Source of the DNA: Bacteroidota bacterium
GTDB taxonomy: Bacteria > Bacteroidota > Bacteroidia > NS11-12g > UBA955
Reading direction: 5' to 3'
Assembly (NCBI GenBank): GCA_030836345.1
Contig: JAURQA010000128.1
Coordinates: forward strand, 1 to 6,748
Length of the DNA stretch: 6,748 bases
Shown: positions 1-5,743 of the stretch, in pieces
Position numbering within the stretch: the stretch's first letter is position 1
Layout: the number at the start of each line of letters is the position of its first letter
Program-made: the position numbers and the translations under genes
The notes under the pieces: generated by a model
What the model was told of the DNA's origin: nothing
Databases searched by the model: none
The model's input: only the letters and a program-made list of their open reading frames with translations

Positions 1-9
1 ATTTGCACC
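1..9 (+). promoter_or_regulatory. Partial -7 promoter element before the lipoprotein gene
   Basis: The window opens with aTTTGcacc immediately before an ATG. TTTG is the right half of the Bacteroidota -7 box (TAnnTTTG), but the TA half would lie outside the window. The box ends 4 bases before the start codon, almost the same layout as at purB and at the CDGKC gene. It is incomplete, so the call rests mainly on that resemblance. Confidence 0.35.
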
Positions 10-462
10 ATGAGAAAATTAATCGTTGCATTAGCAGTTATTGCTATGGCCTCCTGCGGTGGAAGCAGTGAAGCAACAGAAACTAAAGTATTTTATGGTG
101 CATCCTTCGATACGACCGCTACCCTTTCTTTTGCTGATGCAAGAGATAGCTTTTTGAGCAATGGAACATCCAACGCACTTGTTGAAGGAAGTGTTGGGGC
201 TGTTTGCCAAACAGAAGGTTGCTGGTACAGGTTTGCCGAAGATGATAACATTATGGTAGATTTTGACCATGCATTTAAGATTCCGATGGATTGTAAAGGC
301 AAAGAGATTCAGGCTACTGGAAACTTTTATTACGATACGACGAGTGTAGAAATGCTAAAAGAATATGCCAAAGATGACGGCAAATCTGCTGACGAAATTG
401 CCGAAATAACCGAGAGTAAAATACGATTATCATATAGAGCTGAGGGAGTTCATATTAAATAA
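10..462 (+). CDS. DUF4920-like lipoprotein
   Basis: This is a 150-residue predicted lipoprotein. The N-terminus has two basic residues (R2, K3), a hydrophobic stretch and a lipobox-like M-A-S-C ending at Cys16, so the mature protein should be acylated at Cys16 and anchored in the periplasm or outer membrane. The rest resembles the DUF4920 family of Bacteroidota: a VCQTEGCW motif (two Cys and a Trp near residues 65-72), a central acidic strand region, a MDCKGKEIQATG block, and a tail in which SADEIAEITESK leads into an AEGVHIK end. The length suits the family. No biochemical role is known to me. The paired Cys could bind a metal or form a disulfide, but that is a guess. The gene stands alone, with its own terminator just downstream. 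ATG at 10 is the natural start because the signal peptide begins there. Confidence 0.8.
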   Translation: MRKLIVALAVIAMASCGGSSEATETKVFYGASFDTTATLSFADARDSFLSNGTSNALVEGSVGAVCQTEGCWYRFAEDDNIMVDFDHAFKIPMDCKGKEIQATGNFYYDTTSVEMLKEYAKDDGKSADEIAEITESKIRLSYRAEGVHIK

Positions 463-484
463 AACCTTAAGTTTTAGAGCCTTT

Positions 485-527
485 AAAAGATGAAGAATGA
501 ATGCTATTCAATCTTCATCTTTTTTTT
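485..527 (+). terminator. Strong Rho-independent terminator after the lipoprotein gene
   Basis: Bases 485-496 pair perfectly with 512-523 (12 bp). After one A-A mismatch, 498-502 pair with 506-510 (5 bp), closing a GCT triloop. The right arm runs into a T tract (520-527). This separates the lipoprotein gene from the purB run. It starts 22 bases after the stop codon at 462. Confidence 0.9.
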
Positions 528-561
528 GTTTAATGCTATTGGGTAAAACCTGTAGGTATAT

Positions 562-579
562 TCATTATAGTTTTAATGA
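562..579 (+). repeat. Short inverted repeat upstream of purB
   Basis: TCATTA (562-567) and TAATGA (574-579) are a perfect 6-bp inverted repeat with a 6-base spacer. It lies about 20 bases upstream of the purB -7 box, where an operator could sit. The region is AT-rich, so a repeat of this size may arise by chance. Confidence 0.25.
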
Positions 580-599
580 TACGTTCTTCTTTTGAATTG

Positions 600-607
600 T
601 ACCTTTG
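600..607 (+). promoter_or_regulatory. Bacteroidota -7 promoter box of purB (TAccTTTG)
   Basis: TACCTTTG matches the TAnnTTTG -7 consensus for the primary sigma factor of Bacteroidota. I see no good TTTG -33 box at the usual distance; TTTTG at 590-594 is too close to be one. The box ends 5 bases before the purB ATG at 613. The expected transcription start therefore falls on or next to the start codon, giving a leaderless or nearly leaderless mRNA. The terminator upstream makes a promoter here necessary. Confidence 0.65.
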
Positions 608-612
608 CAACC

Positions 613-1971
613 ATGTCTGATGCACTAATGGCCGTTTCCCCGATTGATGGTAGATACCTTCGACATACTCAAGATTTGAGGGATTATTTTTCTGAATACG
701 GATTAATTAAATACCGTGTTTGGATGGAAATTGAATACCTTCTTGCGCTTAGTCAGGTCGACGAGTTAAAATCAAAACTCTCTGATGTCTTTAAAAAACA
801 ATCCGATTTAAAAAGTCTTGTGCAGTCCTTTTCAGAGGAAGATGCCCAGAATATAAAGGATATTGAAAAGGTAACCAATCATGATGTTAAAGCTGTTGAA
901 TATTGGATAAGAGAGCGATTTGATGAAATGGGCTTGGCCTCCTCTAAAGAGTGGATACATTTTGGTTTAACCAGTCAAGATGTAAATAATACCGCCATCC
1001 CAGCCAGCTTAAAGGATGCCTTAAAAAATAACATTCGTCCAAAAATGGCAGAAGTGGTTTCTAAATTAGACCAAATGAGCAAAGAGTGGGAAGATATTCC
1101 CATGTTGGCGCGCACACACGGTCAACCAGCATCTCCTACCCGCTTAGGCAAGGAAATATATGTATTTGTAGAACGTCTCCAATTGCAAATAGCTGAACTT
1201 GACAAAATACCAATGCATGGTAAATTTGGAGGAGCTACTGGAAACTTTAATGCGCATCATGTGGCCTACCCCAATGTAGATTGGATTGCTTTTGGAGAAC
1301 ATTTTTTAAGCAGCCATCTGGATATAAAACGAAGCAATACCACCACACAAATTGATCATTATGATTTTTTAGCTGCGAATTTAGATGCGGCAAAACGCAT
1401 TTCTGTAATCCTTATAGATTTGTGCCGAGACATATGGACTTATGTGAGTATGGATTACTTTAAACAGAAAATTAAAGCAGGCGAAGTTGGAAGTTCCGCT
1501 ATGCCTCATAAAGTAAATCCCATTGATTTTGAAAATGCAGAAGGAAACCTTGGCATTGCCATTGCACTCATGGAACATTTAAGCGGAAAATTACCCATTA
1601 GTCGCTTACAAAGAGATTTAACCGATAGTACGGTACTGAGAAATTTAGGAATGCCATACGCGTACATGAGCATAGCCATGAACAGCATTTTAAAAGGATT
1701 AGGCAAGCTTCTATTAAACGAGAACAAACTGGCTGAAGATTTAGAAAACAACTGGGCTGTGGCAGCAGAAGCTATTCAAACTATTCTTAGAAGAGAGGGC
1801 TTTGAGAATCCATATAATATGTTGAAGGAGCTCACCCGAACCAATGAAAAAATTAATGGAAAATCCATTGGAAAATTTATTGATAGCTTGCAAATCACAG
1901 ATGCACTTAAAGATGAATTAAAACAAATAACTCCGTATAATTACGTAGGACTAAAACCAAAAAGACCTTAA
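613..1971 (+). CDS. purB: Adenylosuccinate lyase
   Basis: PurB is a cytoplasmic enzyme of purine synthesis. It splits SAICAR to AICAR plus fumarate, and adenylosuccinate to AMP plus fumarate. The 452-residue product resembles the E. coli type from its start (AVSPIDGRY, then FSEYGLIKYR). The catalytic acid His is H169 in ARTHGQP. The fumarate-lyase signature GSSAMPHKVNP lies at residues 293-303 and carries the catalytic loop serine (S294/S295). Both sit close to the E. coli positions H171 and S295. GLTSQDVNN near residue 117 is another conserved substrate loop. I chose ATG 613 because family members begin about nine residues before SPIDGRY. An upstream in-frame TTG at 592 would put the promoter box inside the coding region, and ATG 628 would give a slightly short N-terminus. 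It is the first gene of a run with the NFACT gene (7-base gap) and lipB. It looks intact. Confidence 0.97.
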   Translation: MSDALMAVSPIDGRYLRHTQDLRDYFSEYGLIKYRVWMEIEYLLALSQVDELKSKLSDVFKKQSDLKSLVQSFSEEDAQNIKDIEKVTNHDVKAVEYWIRERFDEMGLASSKEWIHFGLTSQDVNNTAIPASLKDALKNNIRPKMAEVVSKLDQMSKEWEDIPMLARTHGQPASPTRLGKEIYVFVERLQLQIAELDKIPMHGKFGGATGNFNAHHVAYPNVDWIAFGEHFLSSHLDIKRSNTTTQIDHYDFLAANLDAAKRISVILIDLCRDIWTYVSMDYFKQKIKAGEVGSSAMPHKVNPIDFENAEGNLGIAIALMEHLSGKLPISRLQRDLTDSTVLRNLGMPYAYMSIAMNSILKGLGKLLLNENKLAEDLENNWAVAAEAIQTILRREGFENPYNMLKELTRTNEKINGKSIGKFIDSLQITDALKDELKQITPYNYVGLKPKRP

Positions 1972-1978
1972 ATGACCC

Positions 1979-3442
1979 TTGTTCTCTCATTTTATTACAT
2001 ATGGTAGAATAAGCGAAGAAATTCGCAACAATTTAGAGGGATCCTTTATATCAAATATCTTTAGCACTGGAAAAGATGAGTTAATTATTGAAACCAGAAG
2101 CAAACACGGTTCACATCAATTGGTTATGCAATGGATGGAACAAGAGATGTTTATTAGGCACAACATGCCTCATCGAAAGTTTGGACGAAAATGTTTGCCT
2201 TGGTTTAAAAGCTGTGAAAATTTGAGCATTATTTCCGTACAATCTCTTCCCTTTGAACGAATTATCCATATTCAATTGGAGCATGGTAAATCTATCCTGC
2301 TCAAAGGGTTTGGGAGATACTCCAATATCCTTTACTACGAAGATGATATTTGTATAAGCGTGTTCAGGCAAAATTTAAAATCCGATGTAGGAGAGCATCT
2401 AGATCAATATTTATTAAATGAAATAGAGGACCTTGCGATCACAAACGAAAATGAATTTAAAATGGCTTACCCTCAGCTCTTTGGCAACTGGGAAACACCA
2501 ATACCTGAAGGCTTTTATTCCAGCACAGCATCTAAAATACCACAGATAAAAAATATTTTTAATGAGCTATCCAATAAATATTTGCATTTAGATCAAGGAA
2601 AGCTCTGTTTTACTAATGAAAAAACCAATACACAAAGTATTGTATCAGAATACCTAAAAACGACGAGGCAAGCCAAGCAGGCTCAACAACTTAAAAATAC
2701 AGTTAAACAAAAAAAGAAACGATTTTTAGCCTATTCAAAGAAATCAAAAAAAGAGCTAGCACAATTAAAAAGCGCAAAAGGATACAAGGAACTAGGCGAT
2801 CTCATCTTATCTAATCTTCACTTAATTAAACAGGGAGACGCCCGCATTAAAGTTTGGGATTACTACGATAATTCAGAATTAGAGATTAAACTAAATCCTC
2901 TTCTCAATGCGCAACAAAATGCCCAACGATTTTACCGCAAAGGAAAAAATCAGCACTTGCAAATCGAGGAAATTGAACGAAAAATTAAAACTGCCGAACA
3001 GGGAATAATAGAATCTGACCAGAAATTGCTCGATTTAGAGAAGGGTAAAACAATTAAGATTGAAAAAAAACCCGCAAAAAAAGAGCAAAATGCCAGTCCA
3101 TATCGCCTTGTAAATTCAGAAGCATTTGATATATGGATTGGGAAAAATGCGAAAGGGAATGATGCCATGATTAAACTCGCAAGAAAACGCGATACTTGGA
3201 TGCATGCCAGAGGTTTTGCAGGCAGTCATGTAATTATTAGAAATAATGGAGCCCCTATTAAAAACGAGCTATTGAAAACCGCTGGACTGTATGCGGTATT
3301 AAATTCTAAAGCAAAATCACAGGGACTAGTGCCAGTGATCTACACAGAGTGTAAATTTGTGAGTAAACCAAGAAACGCGCTTCCTGGTTTGGTGAAAGTA
3401 ATGCAAGAGAGCGTAATTGATATTAGTAATGAACTTGGTTAA
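1979..3442 (+). CDS. NFACT-family ribosome quality-control protein (RqcH/Rqc2-like)
   Basis: This 487-residue protein has NFACT architecture. The N-terminal NFACT-N (FbpA-like) domain covers about residues 1-150, including KDELIIE and LLKGFGRYSNIL. A Lys-rich helical or coiled-coil middle covers about 225-360, including IKQGDARIKVWDYYD and NAQQNAQRFYRK. The C-terminal NFACT-R (DUF814) domain covers about 371-487, with IWIGKNAKGND, WMHARGFAGSHVIIR and KFVSKPRNALPG. Characterised relatives (bacterial RqcH, eukaryotic Rqc2/NEMF) bind stalled 60S/50S subunits and direct C-terminal tailing of the stuck peptide with Ala-tRNA; a similar role here is inferred. The Asp-Arg pair needed in B. subtilis RqcH (D97-R98) appears here as E93-R94. 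The only workable start is TTG 1979: an in-frame TGA lies at 1973-1975, the ATG at 1972 is in another frame, and the next in-frame ATG would remove 49 conserved residues. It is sandwiched between purB and lipB. Confidence 0.9.
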   Translation: MFSHFITYGRISEEIRNNLEGSFISNIFSTGKDELIIETRSKHGSHQLVMQWMEQEMFIRHNMPHRKFGRKCLPWFKSCENLSIISVQSLPFERIIHIQLEHGKSILLKGFGRYSNILYYEDDICISVFRQNLKSDVGEHLDQYLLNEIEDLAITNENEFKMAYPQLFGNWETPIPEGFYSSTASKIPQIKNIFNELSNKYLHLDQGKLCFTNEKTNTQSIVSEYLKTTRQAKQAQQLKNTVKQKKKRFLAYSKKSKKELAQLKSAKGYKELGDLILSNLHLIKQGDARIKVWDYYDNSELEIKLNPLLNAQQNAQRFYRKGKNQHLQIEEIERKIKTAEQGIIESDQKLLDLEKGKTIKIEKKPAKKEQNASPYRLVNSEAFDIWIGKNAKGNDAMIKLARKRDTWMHARGFAGSHVIIRNNGAPIKNELLKTAGLYAVLNSKAKSQGLVPVIYTECKFVSKPRNALPGLVKVMQESVIDISNELG

Positions 3443-4106
3443 AATTGAAGACTTAGGGGTAAAAGACTACAAGCAAGCTTGGGATTATCAGCTAAGCCTG
3501 TTTAATGAGAAGATAGAGCGAAAAAAGATAGGTTCTTCAACTAAGCAGCATCAACTCTTACTCACCGAGCATCCCCATGTATATACCCTAGGCAAAAGTG
3601 CGGATAAGAACAATTTATTGGTCAACGAAGGATTTCTTGATTCCATAGGAGCAACTTCTTATTCTATTGAGCGTGGCGGCGATATTACCTATCATGGACC
3701 AGGGCAATTGGTTGCCTACCCTATTTTTGATCTGGAAGCCCTGAGCTTAGGTGTAAAATCCTATGTACAGCACATTGAAAATGTGATTATTAAAACCATA
3801 GCAGAATATGGCATTAAAGGATATATTATTGATGGAAAGATTGGGGTCTGGGTAAAGGATAAAGGAGAAGAAAAAAAAGTGGCTGCCATTGGTATAAAAT
3901 GCAGCCGATATGTAAGTATGCATGGCTTGGCCCTAAATGTAAATACAGACTTATCCATGTTTAACCATATTGTGCCCTGCGGAATCCCAGATAAAGAAGT
4001 GGCAAGCATATCATCCATTTTAGGGAGAGAGGTCTCCATGCAAGAGGTAAAGGGAAAATTGGTTCAGCATTTTATGAATATATTTGACCTTCAGTTGAGC
4101 GCATAA
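3429..4106 (+). CDS. lipB: Octanoyltransferase (lipoyl-ACP:protein N-octanoyltransferase)
   Basis: LipB transfers octanoate from acyl carrier protein to the lipoyl domains of E2 subunits and the glycine-cleavage H protein; LipA then inserts sulfur. It is cytoplasmic. The 225-residue product carries the family signature RGGDITYHGPGQ (residues 82-93). The thioester-forming cysteine is C184 in PCGI. The catalytic lysine is K150, just before VAAIG, because K150 to C184 is 34 residues, the same spacing as in E. coli LipB; the later lysine K157 does not fit. The GLALNVNTDL block between them is conserved. I chose ATG 3429 because it gives the usual LipB length. An upstream in-frame TTG at 3417 adds only four residues. 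The start lies 14 bases inside the end of the NFACT gene in another frame, so translation is probably coupled. No terminator is obvious behind it. Confidence 0.96.
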   Translation: MNLVKIEDLGVKDYKQAWDYQLSLFNEKIERKKIGSSTKQHQLLLTEHPHVYTLGKSADKNNLLVNEGFLDSIGATSYSIERGGDITYHGPGQLVAYPIFDLEALSLGVKSYVQHIENVIIKTIAEYGIKGYIIDGKIGVWVKDKGEEKKVAAIGIKCSRYVSMHGLALNVNTDLSMFNHIVPCGIPDKEVASISSILGREVSMQEVKGKLVQHFMNIFDLQLSA

Positions 4107-4175
4107 AAAATAGCATAGTTTAGCCTAGTAACACAAGAACGCTTCAATACTTTTTACATAGATTCACGTAATTTT

Positions 4176-4610
4176 ATGAATACACAAATACTCAAGGCTC
4201 CTTATAACTCAAAACAACAAATACAAAGCATTGCTCTAAGAAAGCTAGTTCTAAGGACTCCTCTGGGCTTAGAGTTTGAACCCAAAGAACTTAAGACTGA
4301 ATTTGATCAATGGCATATCATCGTCCTTTATAAAACGGTAGTTATTGCTTGCAATGTCGTTAAGTTCTTGGAAAATGGCGACGCAAAGATTAGGCAAGTA
4401 GCCACACACCCCTCATACCAAGGGAAAGGATTGGGTACCTTACTAAATAAAAAAACAGAAGAAATACTGATTGAAAATGGGATTAAAAAAGTAGTTTTGC
4501 ACGCCCGAATAAATGCAGTGCCTTTTTACGAAAAACTAAACTATCGGATAGAAGGCGAATCATTTGAAGAAGTGGGCATTAAACATTTTAGAATGTTCAA
4601 AAATATATGA
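4176..4610 (+). CDS. GNAT-family N-acetyltransferase
   Basis: This 144-residue protein is a single-domain GCN5-related acetyltransferase that should move an acetyl group from acetyl-CoA to an amine on an unknown substrate. The acetyl-CoA pyrophosphate loop is clear: IRQVATHPSYQGKGLGTLL, with Q82-G83-K84-G85-L86-G87 matching Q/RxxGxG/A. The C-terminal HARINAVPFYEKLNY block (109-123), followed by FEEVGIKHFRM, is typical of the small YjcF-like subgroup. Length is normal. ATG 4176 fits the domain start. A 69-base AT-rich gap separates it from lipB. It contains TAATTTTA at 4169-4176, only a weak -7-like match overlapping the start codon, so the gene may read through from lipB or have its own weak promoter. 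Its stop overlaps the next start as ATGA, linking it to the membrane protein, though the substrate link is unknown. Confidence 0.88.
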   Translation: MNTQILKAPYNSKQQIQSIALRKLVLRTPLGLEFEPKELKTEFDQWHIIVLYKTVVIACNVVKFLENGDAKIRQVATHPSYQGKGLGTLLNKKTEEILIENGIKKVVLHARINAVPFYEKLNYRIEGESFEEVGIKHFRMFKNI

Positions 4611-5218
4611 CTGTAGAAGCTATTTTTATAAGCGCCATTATTATAAGCCTGTTGCACGGCTTAATACCTAGCCATTGGATGCCTCTAACAGTCCTGGGCA
4701 ATAACTTTAAATGGTCCCAGAAAAAGCTATTGTGGATTAGTTTTCAAGCGGCCTTTTTTCATTCGATAAGCACCGTAATTATTGGAATATCAATTGCTTT
4801 ACTCGGCAAAGAATTGGAAGCCGAATTAGCTATTTTTACTCATGCCATCTCTGCAGCTATTCTAATTTTAATAGGTATTTGGTTTTTATTTAGGCATTAC
4901 CACCACCATCACTTTCACTTAGAAGATGTGAAGGATAAAAGCGTGAATAAAATCATTCTTAGCTTAAATATAGCGATGTTCTTTTCCCCTTGTTTAGAGG
5001 TGACAGGGCAATTCCTTTTACTTGGTTCTAAGGGATTTAATGCCGTTTTGTTATTGGCTTTAGTGTATACCCTTATCACCATTGCCTCTATGTTAATATG
5101 GGTGAGTATTTCAAGTAAATTGATGTCAAAAATTGACTCTCATAAGTGGGAACATAACATTGGTTTAGCGTCTGGAATTATCTTGATTCTCACAGGAGTT
5201 TTGCTTTACCTTTTTTAA
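4607..5218 (+). CDS. Six-helix membrane protein with His-rich loop, possible metal transporter
   Basis: This 203-residue integral membrane protein has about six hydrophobic segments, near residues 4-25, 41-63, 72-95, 115-134, 145-168 and 183-203. Helix 1 carries HGLIPSHW (H17, H23), helix 2 carries FHS (H52), and helix 4 carries FFSPCLEV (C129). The loop after helix 3 is HYHHHHFH (97-104). Histidines in the first two helices plus a His-rich loop recall the NicO/RcnA/UreH group of nickel-cobalt transporters in the LysE superfamily. The match is by motif style, not clear identity, so metal and direction are unknown. I recall similar Bacteroidota proteins annotated only as hypothetical or as cytochrome c biogenesis/urease accessory-like. 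The ATG shares bases with the GNAT stop (ATGA), so the two should be co-translated. A structured intergenic region follows. Confidence 0.72.
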   Translation: MTVEAIFISAIIISLLHGLIPSHWMPLTVLGNNFKWSQKKLLWISFQAAFFHSISTVIIGISIALLGKELEAELAIFTHAISAAILILIGIWFLFRHYHHHHFHLEDVKDKSVNKIILSLNIAMFFSPCLEVTGQFLLLGSKGFNAVLLLALVYTLITIASMLIWVSISSKLMSKIDSHKWEHNIGLASGIILILTGVLLYLF

Positions 5219-5223
5219 AGCCC

Positions 5224-5263
5224 ACCTAAATGCAATGCATTCTTTAGGTACATTGCAATACCT
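5224..5263 (+). repeat. Interleaved inverted repeats between the permease and CDGKC genes
   Basis: ACCTAAA (5224-5230) pairs with TTTAGGT (5243-5249). TGCAATG (5231-5237) pairs with CATTGCA (5251-5257). Both are perfect 7-bp stems and they interleave, so one RNA could form either hairpin but hardly both, as the linkers of 0 and 1 base are too short for a relaxed pseudoknot. AGGTA (5246-5250) can also pair with TACCT (5259-5263), and AATGCATT (5234-5241) and ATTGCAAT (5252-5259) are palindromes. There is no clean T tract directly after, so it is not a textbook terminator. It may be a weak terminator, an attenuator or an operator. The rest of the 5219-5323 gap is AT-rich with nothing else but the promoter box. 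Confidence 0.5.
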
Positions 5264-5310
5264 TTATATTAAAAAATGATATTAATCATAGTATAAAGTT
5301 TTGTGATTTC

Positions 5311-5318
5311 TACCTTTG
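5311..5318 (+). promoter_or_regulatory. Bacteroidota -7 promoter box of the CDGKC gene (TAccTTTG)
   Basis: TACCTTTG is identical to the purB box. It ends exactly 5 bases before a TTG codon at 5324 that is in frame with the CDGKC protein, the same distance as box to ATG at purB. No good -33 box is seen; TTTTG at 5299-5303 is too near. The spacing supports both the promoter call and TTG 5324 as the start of a leaderless message. Confidence 0.55.
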
Positions 5319-5323
5319 AACCC

Positions 5324-5692
5324 TTGCGAAAATGGATTGGAATATTACTTATTACCTTAATGGATCAAGCTCAATTTCTATCTTTTTCTTTTTTAGTTTA
5401 TAAATCCATCGCTCCAAAAAAGTTTATTGAACAGTTTTGTGAAAACATAGATAAACCTATTTTAAAATGTGATGGGAAGTGCTTCTTAAAAAAACAAGAG
5501 CAAATAAAAACCAGCTTTAAGGAAGAGAATATTCCTGAAATAGTAAGCTTTTCAACCATTGCCCTTGTTCATGAGTATTTTGCTCTGTTTGATGAGCCAA
5601 ATCCCATTATATTGAAAGCGTTTGGAGAAATTTTATCCCATAAATTAAATACTTACAACCCTCTTATTTTCCACCCACCAAGATTCGTTTGA
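5324..5692 (+). CDS. Small membrane-anchored protein with CDGKC motif, possible metal binder
   Basis: This 122-residue protein (from TTG 5324) has one hydrophobic N-terminal segment, about residues 4-26, then a soluble part. C39 is followed by C49-D-G-K-C53-FLKK, and the protein ends in IFHPPRFV. I recognise this layout (N-terminal helix, DKP then CxGKCxLxK, HPP near the C-terminus) as a common uncharacterised Bacteroidota family often found beside metal-related genes; that link is from memory. Three cysteines and the terminal His suggest metal binding or thiol redox chemistry outside the inner membrane, which is inference. Possible starts are GTG 5303, TTG 5324 and ATG 5360. GTG lies upstream of the promoter box and ATG would cut the helix, so TTG 5324 is preferred. 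It is 51 bases from the CDICG gene and likely co-transcribed. Confidence 0.68.
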   Translation: MRKWIGILLITLMDQAQFLSFSFLVYKSIAPKKFIEQFCENIDKPILKCDGKCFLKKQEQIKTSFKEENIPEIVSFSTIALVHEYFALFDEPNPIILKAFGEILSHKLNTYNPLIFHPPRFV

Positions 5693-5743
5693 AATAACTC
5701 GAACTCATCTTAAGAAATAAATAAAACGGAAAAATAAGAACTA

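Noticed and set aside
592..612. Longer purB start at TTG 592
   Set aside because: It would place the TAccTTTG promoter box inside the gene and add residues not expected in the family.
1381..1751. Minus-strand open frames within purB
   Set aside because: They are opposite-strand shadows of a well-conserved gene, have no recognisable domains and no promoter.
1857..1880. Direct repeat GGAAAAT inside purB
   Set aside because: Short, and explained by neighbouring Gly-Lys codons in GKSIGKF.
1972..2007. ATG 1972 right after the purB stop as the NFACT start
   Set aside because: It is in a different frame and reaches a stop after eleven codons; the conserved NFACT-N sequence continues only in the TTG 1979 frame.
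4107..4175. Possible terminator after lipB
   Set aside because: I could find no stem of useful length followed by a T tract; the repeats TAGCATAG and GCCTAG are too short and poorly placed.
4169..4176. TAATTTTA as a -7 box for the GNAT gene
   Set aside because: The final G is missing and the match overlaps the start codon; in such AT-rich sequence this is a weak match, so it is only mentioned in the gene entry.
5224..5257. A true H-type pseudoknot
   Set aside because: Two 7-bp stems with linkers of 0 and 1 base are sterically very strained; alternative hairpins are the simpler reading.
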